NCBI GenBank assembly: GCA_946480685.1
Contig: CAMLLI010000213.1
Span: 1 to 7,026, forward strand
Reading direction: 5' to 3'
DNA length: 7,026 nt
Source of the DNA: an uncultured Flammeovirgaceae bacterium
Lineage (GTDB): Bacteria > Bacteroidota > Bacteroidia > Cytophagales > Cyclobacteriaceae
The notes beneath the pieces were generated by a model that was not told where the DNA came from, did no database searches, and saw nothing but the letters and a program-made list of their open reading frames with translations. Position numbers and translations under genes: made by a program. Positions 1-5,478 of this stretch are shown piece by piece; positions within the stretch are counted from its first letter, which is position 1; every line of letters starts with the position of its first letter.

Positions 1-326
1 ACGGTCATAATTTTATTGTTGGCTTGAGCGAACATCTCCGTAACCTGCTGGTATCGCAAGATGCGCGCACGGTACAACTGATGGAAGTTCCTGACAGCGT
101 TAAAAAGAAATATGTACAGCAGGCTCAGGCTTGCCCGCCTTCGTTGCTGTTGACGTGGCTTAACATTGCCAACCAGTGTGATATCAATTACAAGGGAAGC
201 AAGAATCAGCGTCTCTCGGTAGAGCTGGCGTTGATGAAGATGGCACACGTGGGTAGCGTATTGAAGGCCGATCAACTTGCATTAAACGGACTTGCTGAGG
301 CAGGCTTAAAAAAAAAATTAGTGTAG
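1..326 (+). CDS. dnaX: DNA polymerase III subunit gamma/tau (DnaX), 5'-truncated, zero-frame gamma-type end
   Basis: DnaX is the ATPase of the clamp loader that puts the sliding clamp on primed DNA and organises the replisome. The frame is open from base 3 (Gly-His-Asn-Phe-Ile-Val-Gly) and enters from outside the window, so the true start is not seen and the TTG at 24 is internal. The segment is the end of the clamp-loader collar domain: 'SEHLRNLLVSQD', then 'NIANQCDINYKGSKNQRL' and 'VELALMKMAHV', all typical of DnaX domain III in Bacteroidota. In this frame translation ends soon after, at TAG 324-326, just past three Lys codons inside a ten-A run. The product would be a short gamma-like protein without the tau C-terminal domains. 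The rest of the gene lies in the -1 frame (311-1003). Identity as DnaX is very secure; which product dominates cannot be read from sequence. Confidence 0.95.
   Translation, partial: GHNFIVGLSEHLRNLLVSQDARTVQLMEVPDSVKKKYVQQAQACPPSLLLTWLNIANQCDINYKGSKNQRLSVELALMKMAHVGSVLKADQLALNGLAEAGLKKKLV
308..317 (+). promoter_or_regulatory. A10 slippery site, candidate programmed -1 frameshift or transcriptional slippage in dnaX
   Basis: Ten consecutive A residues follow CTT. In the zero frame they are read as TTA AAA AAA AAA TTA GTG TAG. The run contains two overlapping A AAA AAA heptamers in the X XXY YYZ register (308-314 and 311-317), the class used in E. coli dnaX (A AAA AAG). A -1 shift, or one extra A added by RNA polymerase as in Thermus dnaX, joins the frame to K-I-S-V-E and on to 1003. 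Possible helpers are a purine-rich GAGG at 297-300, ten bases before the second heptamer, and a weak 6-bp stem (347-352 with 363-368). That stem is about 30 nt downstream, further than usual for a ribosomal stimulator. A one-base error in a true A11 run would look the same. Confidence 0.7.
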
Positions 327-1003
327 AGTCTGAAGGAGAGGCTGAGCAGGCGGAGGAAACAACGCCTGAAGTGTCTGCACCGACAGTTGCATCAACAACA
401 GTTCCGCCGGTAACAACTCCTCCGGTAACAAGTTCGTCAACACCATCCATTCCATCAAAGCCCGCAGTTGAAACACCTTCGGAAAATATACCGGAGACAC
501 CGGCAGGCCTTTCGATGAAGCCGAACTTTGCTGAGAAATCAAAATTCAAGGATGCTCCTAAAACAACGGTTAAGCTAACCGATCTTTTAAAGGTTGAACC
601 TAAAAAAGAACAGACCGCTGCACAGGTTAAAGTTGAGCAGGATGAACCGTTTACTCCGGAGAAACTGCGTGCTGTATGGGAAGAGTTTGCAGAGTCGCGT
701 AAAAAGTTTCAGGCCGAGTATCACTTGCTGACACAGCCGTATGATCTTAAAGACAATGTAGTAACAGTACATCTTCACAACACCGTGCAGGAGATGATGC
801 TGAACGGCCTGCGTATAGAGCTCTCTACATTTGTTCGTGATAAATTGAAGAATAATTCCATTCAGATCTTTGGTGAAATGCGTATCATTGAAGACACGCG
901 GAAAGTAATGTATACACCCCGCGAGAAATTTGAATACCTGATGGAAAAGAATCCGGCTCTCAAAGAATTGAAAGACCGCCTCGGACTCGACACGGATTAT
1001 TAG
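311..1003 (+). CDS. dnaX: DnaX tau-specific C-terminal region, in the -1 frame relative to gamma
   Basis: This is the tau extension, reached only after a shift at the A10 run; the frame is open from 302 onward. The order is an acidic stretch, then a Pro/Thr/Ser-rich flexible linker (about bases 359-500, including two PPVT repeats), then a Lys-rich segment and a folded C-terminal domain (about 645-1003). The domain contains 'LRAVWEEFAESRKKF', 'VTVHLHNTVQEMMLNGLR' and, near the end, 'TPREKFEYLMEKNPALKEL'. This resembles the C-terminal domain of Bacteroidota DnaX; in tau proteins this region binds the polymerase alpha subunit and the helicase. Independent initiation at GTG 371 is possible, since a GGAGG lies at 352-356. 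However, its 14-nt spacing and the rarity of Shine-Dalgarno use in this phylum make slippage likelier. The gene ends with TAG at 1001-1003, 27 bases before the convergent neighbour. Confidence 0.85.
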   Translation, partial: KKISVESEGEAEQAEETTPEVSAPTVASTTVPPVTTPPVTSSSTPSIPSKPAVETPSENIPETPAGLSMKPNFAEKSKFKDAPKTTVKLTDLLKVEPKKEQTAAQVKVEQDEPFTPEKLRAVWEEFAESRKKFQAEYHLLTQPYDLKDNVVTVHLHNTVQEMMLNGLRIELSTFVRDKLKNNSIQIFGEMRIIEDTRKVMYTPREKFEYLMEKNPALKELKDRLGLDTDY

Positions 1004-1030
1004 CCCTGCCGGGAATCAATCAGTATATAT

Positions 1031-2284
1031 TTACTTGCTGTTCTTCTGGAAGAAATCTTCATACGTAAGTACATCTCTGCTCTGAAGTTTACTCTTGAGT
1101 ATACCCAGATGGAGCAACAATGCCAGTGCCGTCAGTAAAAAGATAACGAGATACCCTGTACTCAGAAATATATAGTTATAGTTGAATGCGGTGTTATACG
1201 CCAGTATATCATATCCGAAGATAATAACACCGGTAAGTATACTGCCCATCAGGAACCACGAGCCAACGTGTTCGGCAAGCAATGCGCGAACAATAAGATA
1301 GCCGCCGTACAGAATAACAACTCCCGCCACCGCCAGGTATAGCGACAGCCACTGCGAAAACATGACCACCGGTGTTAATAAAGTATAAATAACAAACAGT
1401 GCATTCAGGATTACAATGATATAGGTAAGTGCTGCATGGCTTAACCGGTCAAGCAGGTGGTGCAGGAAAAGTATAGCCCACATCACGGCAAAATATAGCG
1501 TCAGGTATTCGGTCTTGACAAGAAACTGCCAATCGATATCGGGGAAGAATACAACTACCGGGTACAGGTTTGAGAATAAACATCGTATGGCCCACGTAAG
1601 ACTGAGCATCGCGAAATATAGAATTACTCTTTTCTTTTTGGTGAAAAATATAGTCAGGAATATTATCCCGGCAAGGAAGAGAATGATTGCTTCAATAACA
1701 TTGATCGTTACTTCTCTTGAAAGATGTTTCGCTATACCTTCCGCAGAACCCAGCAGGATAGGAGCTTTACTTCCGCCTTTATGATGATGAAAGTTAGCGA
1801 TCTGCAAAACGACCACGAGTGTATCTTCAGCATGTGGAAATGTAACGGTTTGGTGTACCCACTTTGGCTGCGTTGTTTCCATCGTATTTCCAACTACACC
1901 GGTAGACGCCACCTTCATTCCATTTACCCAAAGTATATAACTGTTATATAGCTGCGGAATTTCGAGTCCTAATTTTTGAACAGAGTCTGGTAATAATACC
2001 TTCAGTACGTATGTGCCATACTCAATGCGCTGTTTGTCTTCCGAGCCTTCGTTCCAGATAGCGGGAAAAAATTGTGTTATGCCGCGAAGTGTATCCACTT
2101 GCTCAGGTAACAACAATTGTCCTTCATGAAAAGTCCAATATCCTGAAAGCGGTAAACGTTTTTGAAAATTCCAGTGACGTGCGTCCAGTATCCCAGACTC
2201 AGCACGAAAGGATTGCGATACACCGATCTTTACAAGACCGATAACGAGTACCAACGCAAAGGCAACACGATTAGCCCACACCAT
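1031..2284 (-). CDS. 7TM-DISM membrane receptor with periplasmic sensor domain and no output domain
   Basis: The 417-residue protein starts with a probable signal peptide (about 1-23, hydrophobic 8-20, Ser-Gln after it). A beta-rich periplasmic domain follows (about 30-185), with the pattern seen in DISM extracellular sensors: 'LSGYWTFHEGQLLLP', 'FPAIWNEG', a Gly-Thr-Tyr strand, 'YILWVNGMKVASTG' and the 'IANFHHHKGG' motif. Seven hydrophobic helices follow at about 193-214, 219-241, 254-278, 285-307, 312-336, 342-363 and 369-393. A Lys-rich loop (216-219) comes after the first helix. In this family (7TMR-DISM) the membrane part is usually fused to a histidine kinase, GGDEF or DNA-binding module. 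Here only about 24 cytoplasmic residues remain and the stop is clean, so any signal would pass through a separate partner. The ligand is unknown; the fold suggests carbohydrate or a similar small molecule. It is convergent with dnaX and stands alone on its strand. Confidence 0.85.
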   Translation of the reverse strand: MVWANRVAFALVLVIGLVKIGVSQSFRAESGILDARHWNFQKRLPLSGYWTFHEGQLLLPEQVDTLRGITQFFPAIWNEGSEDKQRIEYGTYVLKVLLPDSVQKLGLEIPQLYNSYILWVNGMKVASTGVVGNTMETTQPKWVHQTVTFPHAEDTLVVVLQIANFHHHKGGSKAPILLGSAEGIAKHLSREVTINVIEAIILFLAGIIFLTIFFTKKKRVILYFAMLSLTWAIRCLFSNLYPVVVFFPDIDWQFLVKTEYLTLYFAVMWAILFLHHLLDRLSHAALTYIIVILNALFVIYTLLTPVVMFSQWLSLYLAVAGVVILYGGYLIVRALLAEHVGSWFLMGSILTGVIIFGYDILAYNTAFNYNYIFLSTGYLVIFLLTALALLLHLGILKSKLQSRDVLTYEDFFQKNSK

Positions 2285-2375
2285 ATATGTGTACAGACAG
2301 ATTTAGTAAATAATAAATAAAGTGGAGCAACAAAAGACCGGAATTGGTCCTCTGCATACGTTGGTTTAATCAAAG

Positions 2376-2383
2376 CAAATGTA
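2376..2383 (-). promoter_or_regulatory. Candidate Bacteroidota -7 element for the 7TM-DISM gene
   Basis: On the minus strand this reads TACATTTG, a perfect TAnnTTTG. It lies about 92 bases upstream of the ATG at 2284. No convincing TTTG-like -33 element is found 19-21 bases further upstream, so the call rests on one six-base match in AT-rich DNA. Confidence 0.3.
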
Positions 2384-2420
2384 TCTAAAGAATCTCTACG
2401 ATTCTTTAAAATCCGGATAA

Positions 2421-2462
2421 ATAATTATCGTGCAGCGTAGTGAGGTTCCGCCTGATAATTAT
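2421..2462. repeat. Inverted repeat of ATAATTATC / GATAATTAT with 24-nt spacer
   Basis: ATAATTATC at 2421-2429 pairs exactly with GATAATTAT at 2454-2462. Because ATAATTAT is itself palindromic, the site also reads as two direct copies 34 bases apart. It lies upstream of the 7TM gene and of its candidate -7 element, where an operator could sit. It is AT-rich and could arise by chance. Confidence 0.35.
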
Positions 2463-2532
2463 ACGTTTAAACGCTAAATGTATATGAAAAATTTCAGTGT
2501 GCTGTCAGAAAATTATAGGCTTCACGTTCAGC

Positions 2533-2916
2533 TTATAAAACGAGTTCTGTATACAACCGCGTCAACATTTCGGAAGCATCACGACACAAGCCAGGATGTA
2601 CTTTTGAAGTTTGCACAATAGTACTGCGTGTGGCGGTAAGCCAACGGAAACGTTCGGCCAAGGCTAATTTTCCGATCGGGCCTCCCTGCGGACCTCCGGC
2701 ACAGATGCGTTCAAATGAACGGATATATTCTTTCAACTCATCAAGATCAAGCGTGTTGCAAAAAGCCTGGATGCGTTCTTCGTTGAGTGTTATAGCGGTC
2801 TGTAAAAACTTTTGCTTCGAACAAAGCAGAATAACACCCACGTTGAGAAACTCTTCGCGCTCAACCCGGGGCACTACCCGGATAACAGCATATTCAAATA
2901 AGTGATTCTCTTGCAT
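2533..2916 (-). CDS. DUF3037 family protein
   Basis: The chosen start is the ATG at 2914-2916, giving 127 residues. A longer version from 3024 is open, but its extra 36 residues lie wholly inside the upstream HipA-like gene and show no family resemblance. The family hallmarks begin right after the chosen start: 'YAVIRVVPRVEREEFLNVGVIL' (9-30, split here by Arg/Glu pairs) and, near the end, 'RFRWLTATRSTIVQ' followed by 'SKVHPGLCRDASEML' (89-118). No membrane segment or signal peptide is seen, so it is probably cytoplasmic. The start overlaps the end of the HipA-like kinase gene by 23 bases, which suggests translational coupling and a joint role, perhaps as partner or modulator of the kinase. 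The function of DUF3037 is not known to me; the family call itself is strong. Confidence 0.85.
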   Translation of the reverse strand: MQENHLFEYAVIRVVPRVEREEFLNVGVILLCSKQKFLQTAITLNEERIQAFCNTLDLDELKEYIRSFERICAGGPQGGPIGKLALAERFRWLTATRSTIVQTSKVHPGLCRDASEMLTRLYTELVL

Positions 2917-3688
2917 ACTGTGCTTCTTTAACAAAAAAATCAGAGTTGGTAATTCTTGTCTCCAGGAATTTGATATAGGCTTCGCGATGCTGATCAATAC
3001 TTTCGAAAGCAGGTTCATCGCCAAGCCACTCGTCCGGTATCAATGAGACAATTGCCTGGATACGTTCGGATGTAAGTATAGCACGAAATGCTTCATCAAC
3101 CGTTGCAAGTTCTGATGCCTGTGCGAGGAGTACATGATCTTTAATATTCGGAAAAGATCGCTGCGGTTTGTCCCAGTCATTCCAGGCGTGATGGAAATAT
3201 AGCGCAGCACCATGATCGATCAGCCACAATTCTTTATGCCACCAAAGCATGTTGGTGTTGCGTGCTGTGCGGTCTACATTCAATAAAAAACTATCAAGCC
3301 ACACGATCTGCGAAGCAAGCAAAGGATCAACTTTTGTTACCAGCGGATCAAATGAAATTGAGCCTGATAAATAATGCAATGCAAGGTTGAGTCCTACACT
3401 GGCCTTTAGCAGATCCTGTATTTCTTCATCACCTTCAATGCGACCGAAAGCACTGTCGAGATGAGCAAATACAATTTCAGGAACTCTCAGCCCGAGTGCC
3501 CGTGCAATTTCACCACCGATCAGTTCAGCGATCAGCGCCTTGCGACCTTGTCCTGCACCGCGAAACTTCAGTACATATAAGAACTGATCGTCTGCTTCAG
3601 CAATAGCCGGCATGGATCCTCCTTCACGCAGCGGAGTAACGTAACGTGTTACGTTTACAGATCGGAGTTGAGGAATACTATGCGTCAT
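2894..3688 (-). CDS. HipA-like kinase family protein
   Basis: The 264-residue protein has the layout of the small HipA-like kinases that share the HipA/PI3-4 kinase core. 'FLYVLKF' carries the probable ATP-binding Lys41, followed by a Gly-rich 'RGAGQGRKAL' and a helix with Glu55. 'LLNVDRTARNTNML' (136-148) supplies the catalytic Asp139 with Asn144 and Asn146. 'LWLIDHG' (154-160) supplies the metal-binding Asp158. All key residues appear intact, so an active kinase is expected. It is shorter than E. coli HipA (about 440 residues) and lacks the N-terminal HipA subdomain. No HipB-like helix-turn-helix gene is adjacent, so a classical hipBA toxin-antitoxin module is not supported. The 3' end overlaps the DUF3037 gene by 23 bases on the same strand. 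No good promoter was found in the 95-base gap upstream, so it may be co-transcribed with the aminotransferase gene. Confidence 0.85.
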   Translation of the reverse strand: MTHSIPQLRSVNVTRYVTPLREGGSMPAIAEADDQFLYVLKFRGAGQGRKALIAELIGGEIARALGLRVPEIVFAHLDSAFGRIEGDEEIQDLLKASVGLNLALHYLSGSISFDPLVTKVDPLLASQIVWLDSFLLNVDRTARNTNMLWWHKELWLIDHGAALYFHHAWNDWDKPQRSFPNIKDHVLLAQASELATVDEAFRAILTSERIQAIVSLIPDEWLGDEPAFESIDQHREAYIKFLETRITNSDFFVKEAQYARESLI

Positions 3689-3746
3689 ACAAAAATGAGG
3701 TTCGAAAATAAGTATAAATCATGGTCGCTGGTAGCCTTCGTGGTAA

Positions 3747-3772
3747 TATATATAGTTGTCCGGCTATATATA
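3747..3772. repeat. Perfect 9-bp inverted repeat TATATATAG / CTATATATA, 8-nt loop
   Basis: The left arm is 3747-3755, the right arm 3764-3772, and the loop is TTGTCCGG. It sits between the aminotransferase stop and the HipA-like start, 59 bases upstream of the latter. Neither strand has a T run after the stem, so it does not look like an intrinsic terminator. The two copies of TATATATAGTT are also direct repeats 19 bases apart, compatible with an operator or a promoter region for the kinase pair. Confidence 0.5.
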
Positions 3773-3783
3773 GTTTGGAGTCA

Positions 3784-4914
3784 TCAGCCAATGGCTTGGA
3801 ACAACCGTTCAACATCCTGTTCATCATTATACAGGTGTGGGGCTACGCGCATCTTTTCTCCACGGAAGCTCACATATACTTTGTGATCGGCAACGCGTTT
3901 GCTCAGCGTCTGTATCTGCTCAAACGGAAAAGATATACCGATCAGGTGACTCGCACGCATCGAACGGGCAGGAACGCCAAGTCCTTTTGCGCGTGCTTTT
4001 TCTTCTATGCTGGTCGTTAACGAGGCCAGTGTCTCCTGTATATTTTCAACACCCCACTCCAGAATTTGCGTGAGTGCTGCAATGGCCATGGCTATATTAT
4101 TGAAGTTGGGAAACTCGCCCGCGTCAAATCTTCGTGCACCGGTTTTATATTCATCCTGGTAATCGACCAGGCGTGTAAAGTTTTCACTCTCTTTTTTATT
4201 GAGCCACGAATGTTCAAGCGGCTTACCGGATTGACAATATTCCGGTGCAGCATATAGATAGGCCAGTCCGTAAGGTCCCATTAACCATTTATACCCGACT
4301 GTAACGAGGAAGTCAGGTTGTATCTTTTGAATGTTTAGCGGATACGCTCCCAGCGACTGGCTTGCATCAATAACAAGTTTAGCATTCACAGCTTTGGTAC
4401 GCTTGCTGATAACTTCGAGATCAATGAGGCTGCCATCCGTCCAGTGACAATTCGGTATAGCAACAAGTCCGGTATCTATACTGATGTGCTGAAGAATGGC
4501 GTCCGTCCACGATTCATCATCGCGTTTCGTTACCGTAATGATTTGTGATTTTGTTTCGCGTGCCAGCTCACGCCACGCATATACATTGGATGGATACTGC
4601 TGATCGAGCAGCACAATGTTCTGGTCTGAACGGAGCGCTATATTTCTGGCAGCTGTTGCCATGCCGTAACTCACAGAGGGTATCAGCGCAATACACTCTT
4701 TATTGGCTTGTATGATCTGAGCGAAAAGATTTCGCAGTGTTTCTCCGGGAGTAAACCAGTCATCAATAACAATCTTCCAGGGATGAGAGCGTTTTTGCAA
4801 GGCTTCCATGCCGGCTTCATGCGCGCGTTTCAACAGCAGTGACATATAAGCACAGTTCAGAAAGGTGATGCCTGATGGTATGCTGAATAATGATTTCTGA
4901 TTCGGTATAATCAT
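3784..4914 (-). CDS. Class V aminotransferase-fold PLP-dependent enzyme
   Basis: The 376-residue protein has the fold-type I features of the class V family (cysteine desulfurase, isopenicillin-N epimerase and relatives). 'LNCAYMS' near the N-terminus matches the substrate-side loop, and Ser80-Val-Ser82 precedes the helix that holds the cofactor phosphate. 'IPNCHWTDGSLIDL' (153-166) is the conserved His-Trp-x-x-Gly block. 'LVIDASQSLGAYPL' (180-193) contains Asp183 and Gln186 near the pyridine ring, and 'TVGYKWLMGPYGLAYLY' carries the Schiff-base Lys209. The C-terminal Arg356 in 'KMRVAPH' is the usual carboxylate anchor. No Cys-bearing loop of a desulfurase is recognised, and no suf or isc neighbours are present, so a role in Fe-S assembly is not supported; the substrate is unknown. 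The ATG at 4914 is the only Met after the upstream in-frame stop. Confidence 0.85.
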   Translation of the reverse strand: MIIPNQKSLFSIPSGITFLNCAYMSLLLKRAHEAGMEALQKRSHPWKIVIDDWFTPGETLRNLFAQIIQANKECIALIPSVSYGMATAARNIALRSDQNIVLLDQQYPSNVYAWRELARETKSQIITVTKRDDESWTDAILQHISIDTGLVAIPNCHWTDGSLIDLEVISKRTKAVNAKLVIDASQSLGAYPLNIQKIQPDFLVTVGYKWLMGPYGLAYLYAAPEYCQSGKPLEHSWLNKKESENFTRLVDYQDEYKTGARRFDAGEFPNFNNIAMAIAALTQILEWGVENIQETLASLTTSIEEKARAKGLGVPARSMRASHLIGISFPFEQIQTLSKRVADHKVYVSFRGEKMRVAPHLYNDEQDVERLFQAIG

Positions 4915-4942
4915 GATTGTGTGAACGCTTGGGCTATTTCAT

Positions 4943-4973
4943 CAAAGCTAATCATAGTTACTAACGAATCATA
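4943..4973 (-). promoter_or_regulatory. Candidate Bacteroidota-type promoter of the aminotransferase gene
   Basis: On the minus strand TAGCTTTG (4950-4943) is a perfect TAnnTTTG. A TATG (4973-4970), three of four matches to the -33 TTTG, lies 19 bases upstream, the usual spacing. Transcription would start near 4936, giving a leader of about 20 nt. Confidence 0.5.
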
Positions 4974-5044
4974 ACCACCTGTTTAAAAGTGTACGGAAGG
5001 TTAAATCAGCTGAAATGCCGCGTGAGATTTTTTTTGAAGTCTAT

Positions 5045-5071
5045 ATATACTGTTAAAGCACAACAGTATAT
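5045..5071. repeat. 10-bp perfect hairpin, AT-rich, 7-nt loop
   Basis: ATATACTGTT (5045-5054) pairs with AACAGTATAT (5062-5071), with loop AAAGCAC. It begins three bases past the stop codon of the 61-codon minus-strand ORF. On the plus strand it is followed by TTTC, with the last stem T making four Ts in a row. On the minus strand there is no T tract. It could be a weak 3'-end structure or an operator; strong intrinsic terminator features are lacking. Confidence 0.45.
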
Positions 5072-5073
5072 TT

Positions 5074-5259
5074 TCAGGAATGGCGTGCGCTGATCCAATT
5101 CAGTTTTGAAAATAGTCTCTGTAGAAAAACAGAGAAGCTGTTGGCTGTTGTCTTCGGTTTCCCGGAACGATTGAATGCTTCGCCTGTTAATCGAGGATCG
5201 CTCAATCCGGCCATCGTATACAAAGATGTCTTTCGTACAAGGTTATCGCGAGTTGTCAT
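5074..5259 (-). CDS. Hypothetical small protein, 61 residues, doubtful
   Basis: An ATG-to-TGA frame encodes a basic, Ser/Thr-rich product with a short possible helix 'FSVFLQRLFSKLNWI' (42-56). No family is recognised. In favour of a real gene: it lies in an otherwise empty stretch, a TAnnTTTG-type promoter faces it at 5414-5444, and a hairpin follows its stop. Against it: low length, no Shine-Dalgarno, a leader of about 150 nt, and no visible conservation. It may instead be a gene remnant, or chance within an RNA-producing region. Confidence 0.25.
   Translation of the reverse strand: MTTRDNLVRKTSLYTMAGLSDPRLTGEAFNRSGKPKTTANSFSVFLQRLFSKLNWISARHS
5116..5135. repeat. Small hairpin, 7-bp perfect stem, 6-nt loop
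   Basis: TCTCTGT (5116-5122) pairs with ACAGAGA (5129-5135) around AGAAAA. It falls inside the doubtful 61-codon ORF, 45 bases from the larger hairpin. A structured RNA is one reason such a pair could occur; a chance stem is another. Confidence 0.3.
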
Positions 5260-5413
5260 GGATATTCGTGTTTAATTGAAAGCGTATGCCGTGCTACACT
5301 TCTTTTGTTTTGAATTCTGATGCAAGTTTACACCAACAAATAACAACCGGACGGTTTATGTAATGAATACTGCATTTGAGATTTCTGCAATCCGTTTAAA
5401 TGGTATATGACTG

Positions 5414-5444
5414 CAAACGTATGTGTGGCTTTATCTATAGCACA
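5414..5444 (-). promoter_or_regulatory. Candidate promoter firing into the 61-codon ORF region
   Basis: On the minus strand TACGTTTG (5421-5414) is a perfect TAnnTTTG. TGTG (5444-5441), three of four matches to TTTG, stands 19 bases upstream. The predicted start is near 5407, downstream of the endonuclease V-like stop, so it would serve a separate transcript. Confidence 0.4.
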
Positions 5445-5478
5445 TGCATATTTACAACGTACTGCATAGGCAACAATG

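Larger units (their letters stand above)
2285..2532. other. Intergenic region of 248 bp, no gene seen
   Basis: It separates the 7TM receptor start from the DUF3037 stop, both on the minus strand. No credible ORF is present. It holds the candidate -7 element at 2376-2383 and the paired ATAATTAT elements described separately. No GC-rich stem followed by a T run, the signature of an intrinsic terminator for the DUF3037 transcript, is apparent. Confidence 0.6.
4915..5478. other. 564-bp region without a confident gene
   Basis: Lying between the aminotransferase start and the endonuclease V-like stop, it holds the aminotransferase promoter, an AT-rich patch with an eight-T run (about 5029-5036), a 10-bp hairpin, a doubtful 61-codon minus-strand ORF, a second small hairpin and a promoter-like site at 5414-5444 facing the ORF. 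The remaining bases, about 5260-5410, show nothing I can recognise. No tRNA-like cloverleaf was found by eye. Confidence 0.5.

Noticed and set aside
407..431. Direct repeat CCGGTAACAA (407-416 and 422-431)
   Set aside because: It encodes repeated Pro-Pro-Val-Thr in the tau linker, an ordinary low-complexity expansion rather than a mobile or regulatory repeat.
184..549. Two minus-strand ORFs (184-549 and 318-542) opposite dnaX
   Set aside because: They lie antisense to well-supported DnaX coding sequence, have low-complexity Val/Gly/Thr or Leu/Pro content from the linker repeats, and match no family.
371..1003. The tau C-terminal frame as an independent gene starting at GTG 371
   Set aside because: The frame is open back through the A10 run, the domain is the normal end of DnaX, and the GGAGG at 352-356 is too far from 371 to decide a start.
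1004..1030. Terminator between the convergent dnaX and 7TM genes
   Set aside because: Only a 3-bp CCC/GGG stem is present and there is no T run on either strand.
1515..1951. Plus-strand ORFs inside the 7TM receptor gene
   Set aside because: They are antisense shadows of a gene with clear signal peptide, sensor and seven helices, and resemble nothing known.
2917..3024. N-terminal extension of the DUF3037 protein to 3024
   Set aside because: The extra 36 codons overlap the kinase gene and show no DUF3037 character; the family hallmark begins just after the ATG at 2916.
2533..3688. A classical hipBA toxin-antitoxin operon
   Set aside because: There is no HipB-like helix-turn-helix gene beside the kinase, the kinase lacks the HipA N-terminal part, and its partner is DUF3037.
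3668..4257. Plus-strand ORFs across the kinase/aminotransferase junction
   Set aside because: They are antisense to the aminotransferase with its intact PLP motifs, mutually overlapping in different frames, and without recognisable domains.
3784..4914. Cysteine desulfurase (SufS/IscS)
   Set aside because: The fold is shared, but no active-site Cys loop is recognised and no suf or isc genes are near, so only the broader class V call is kept.
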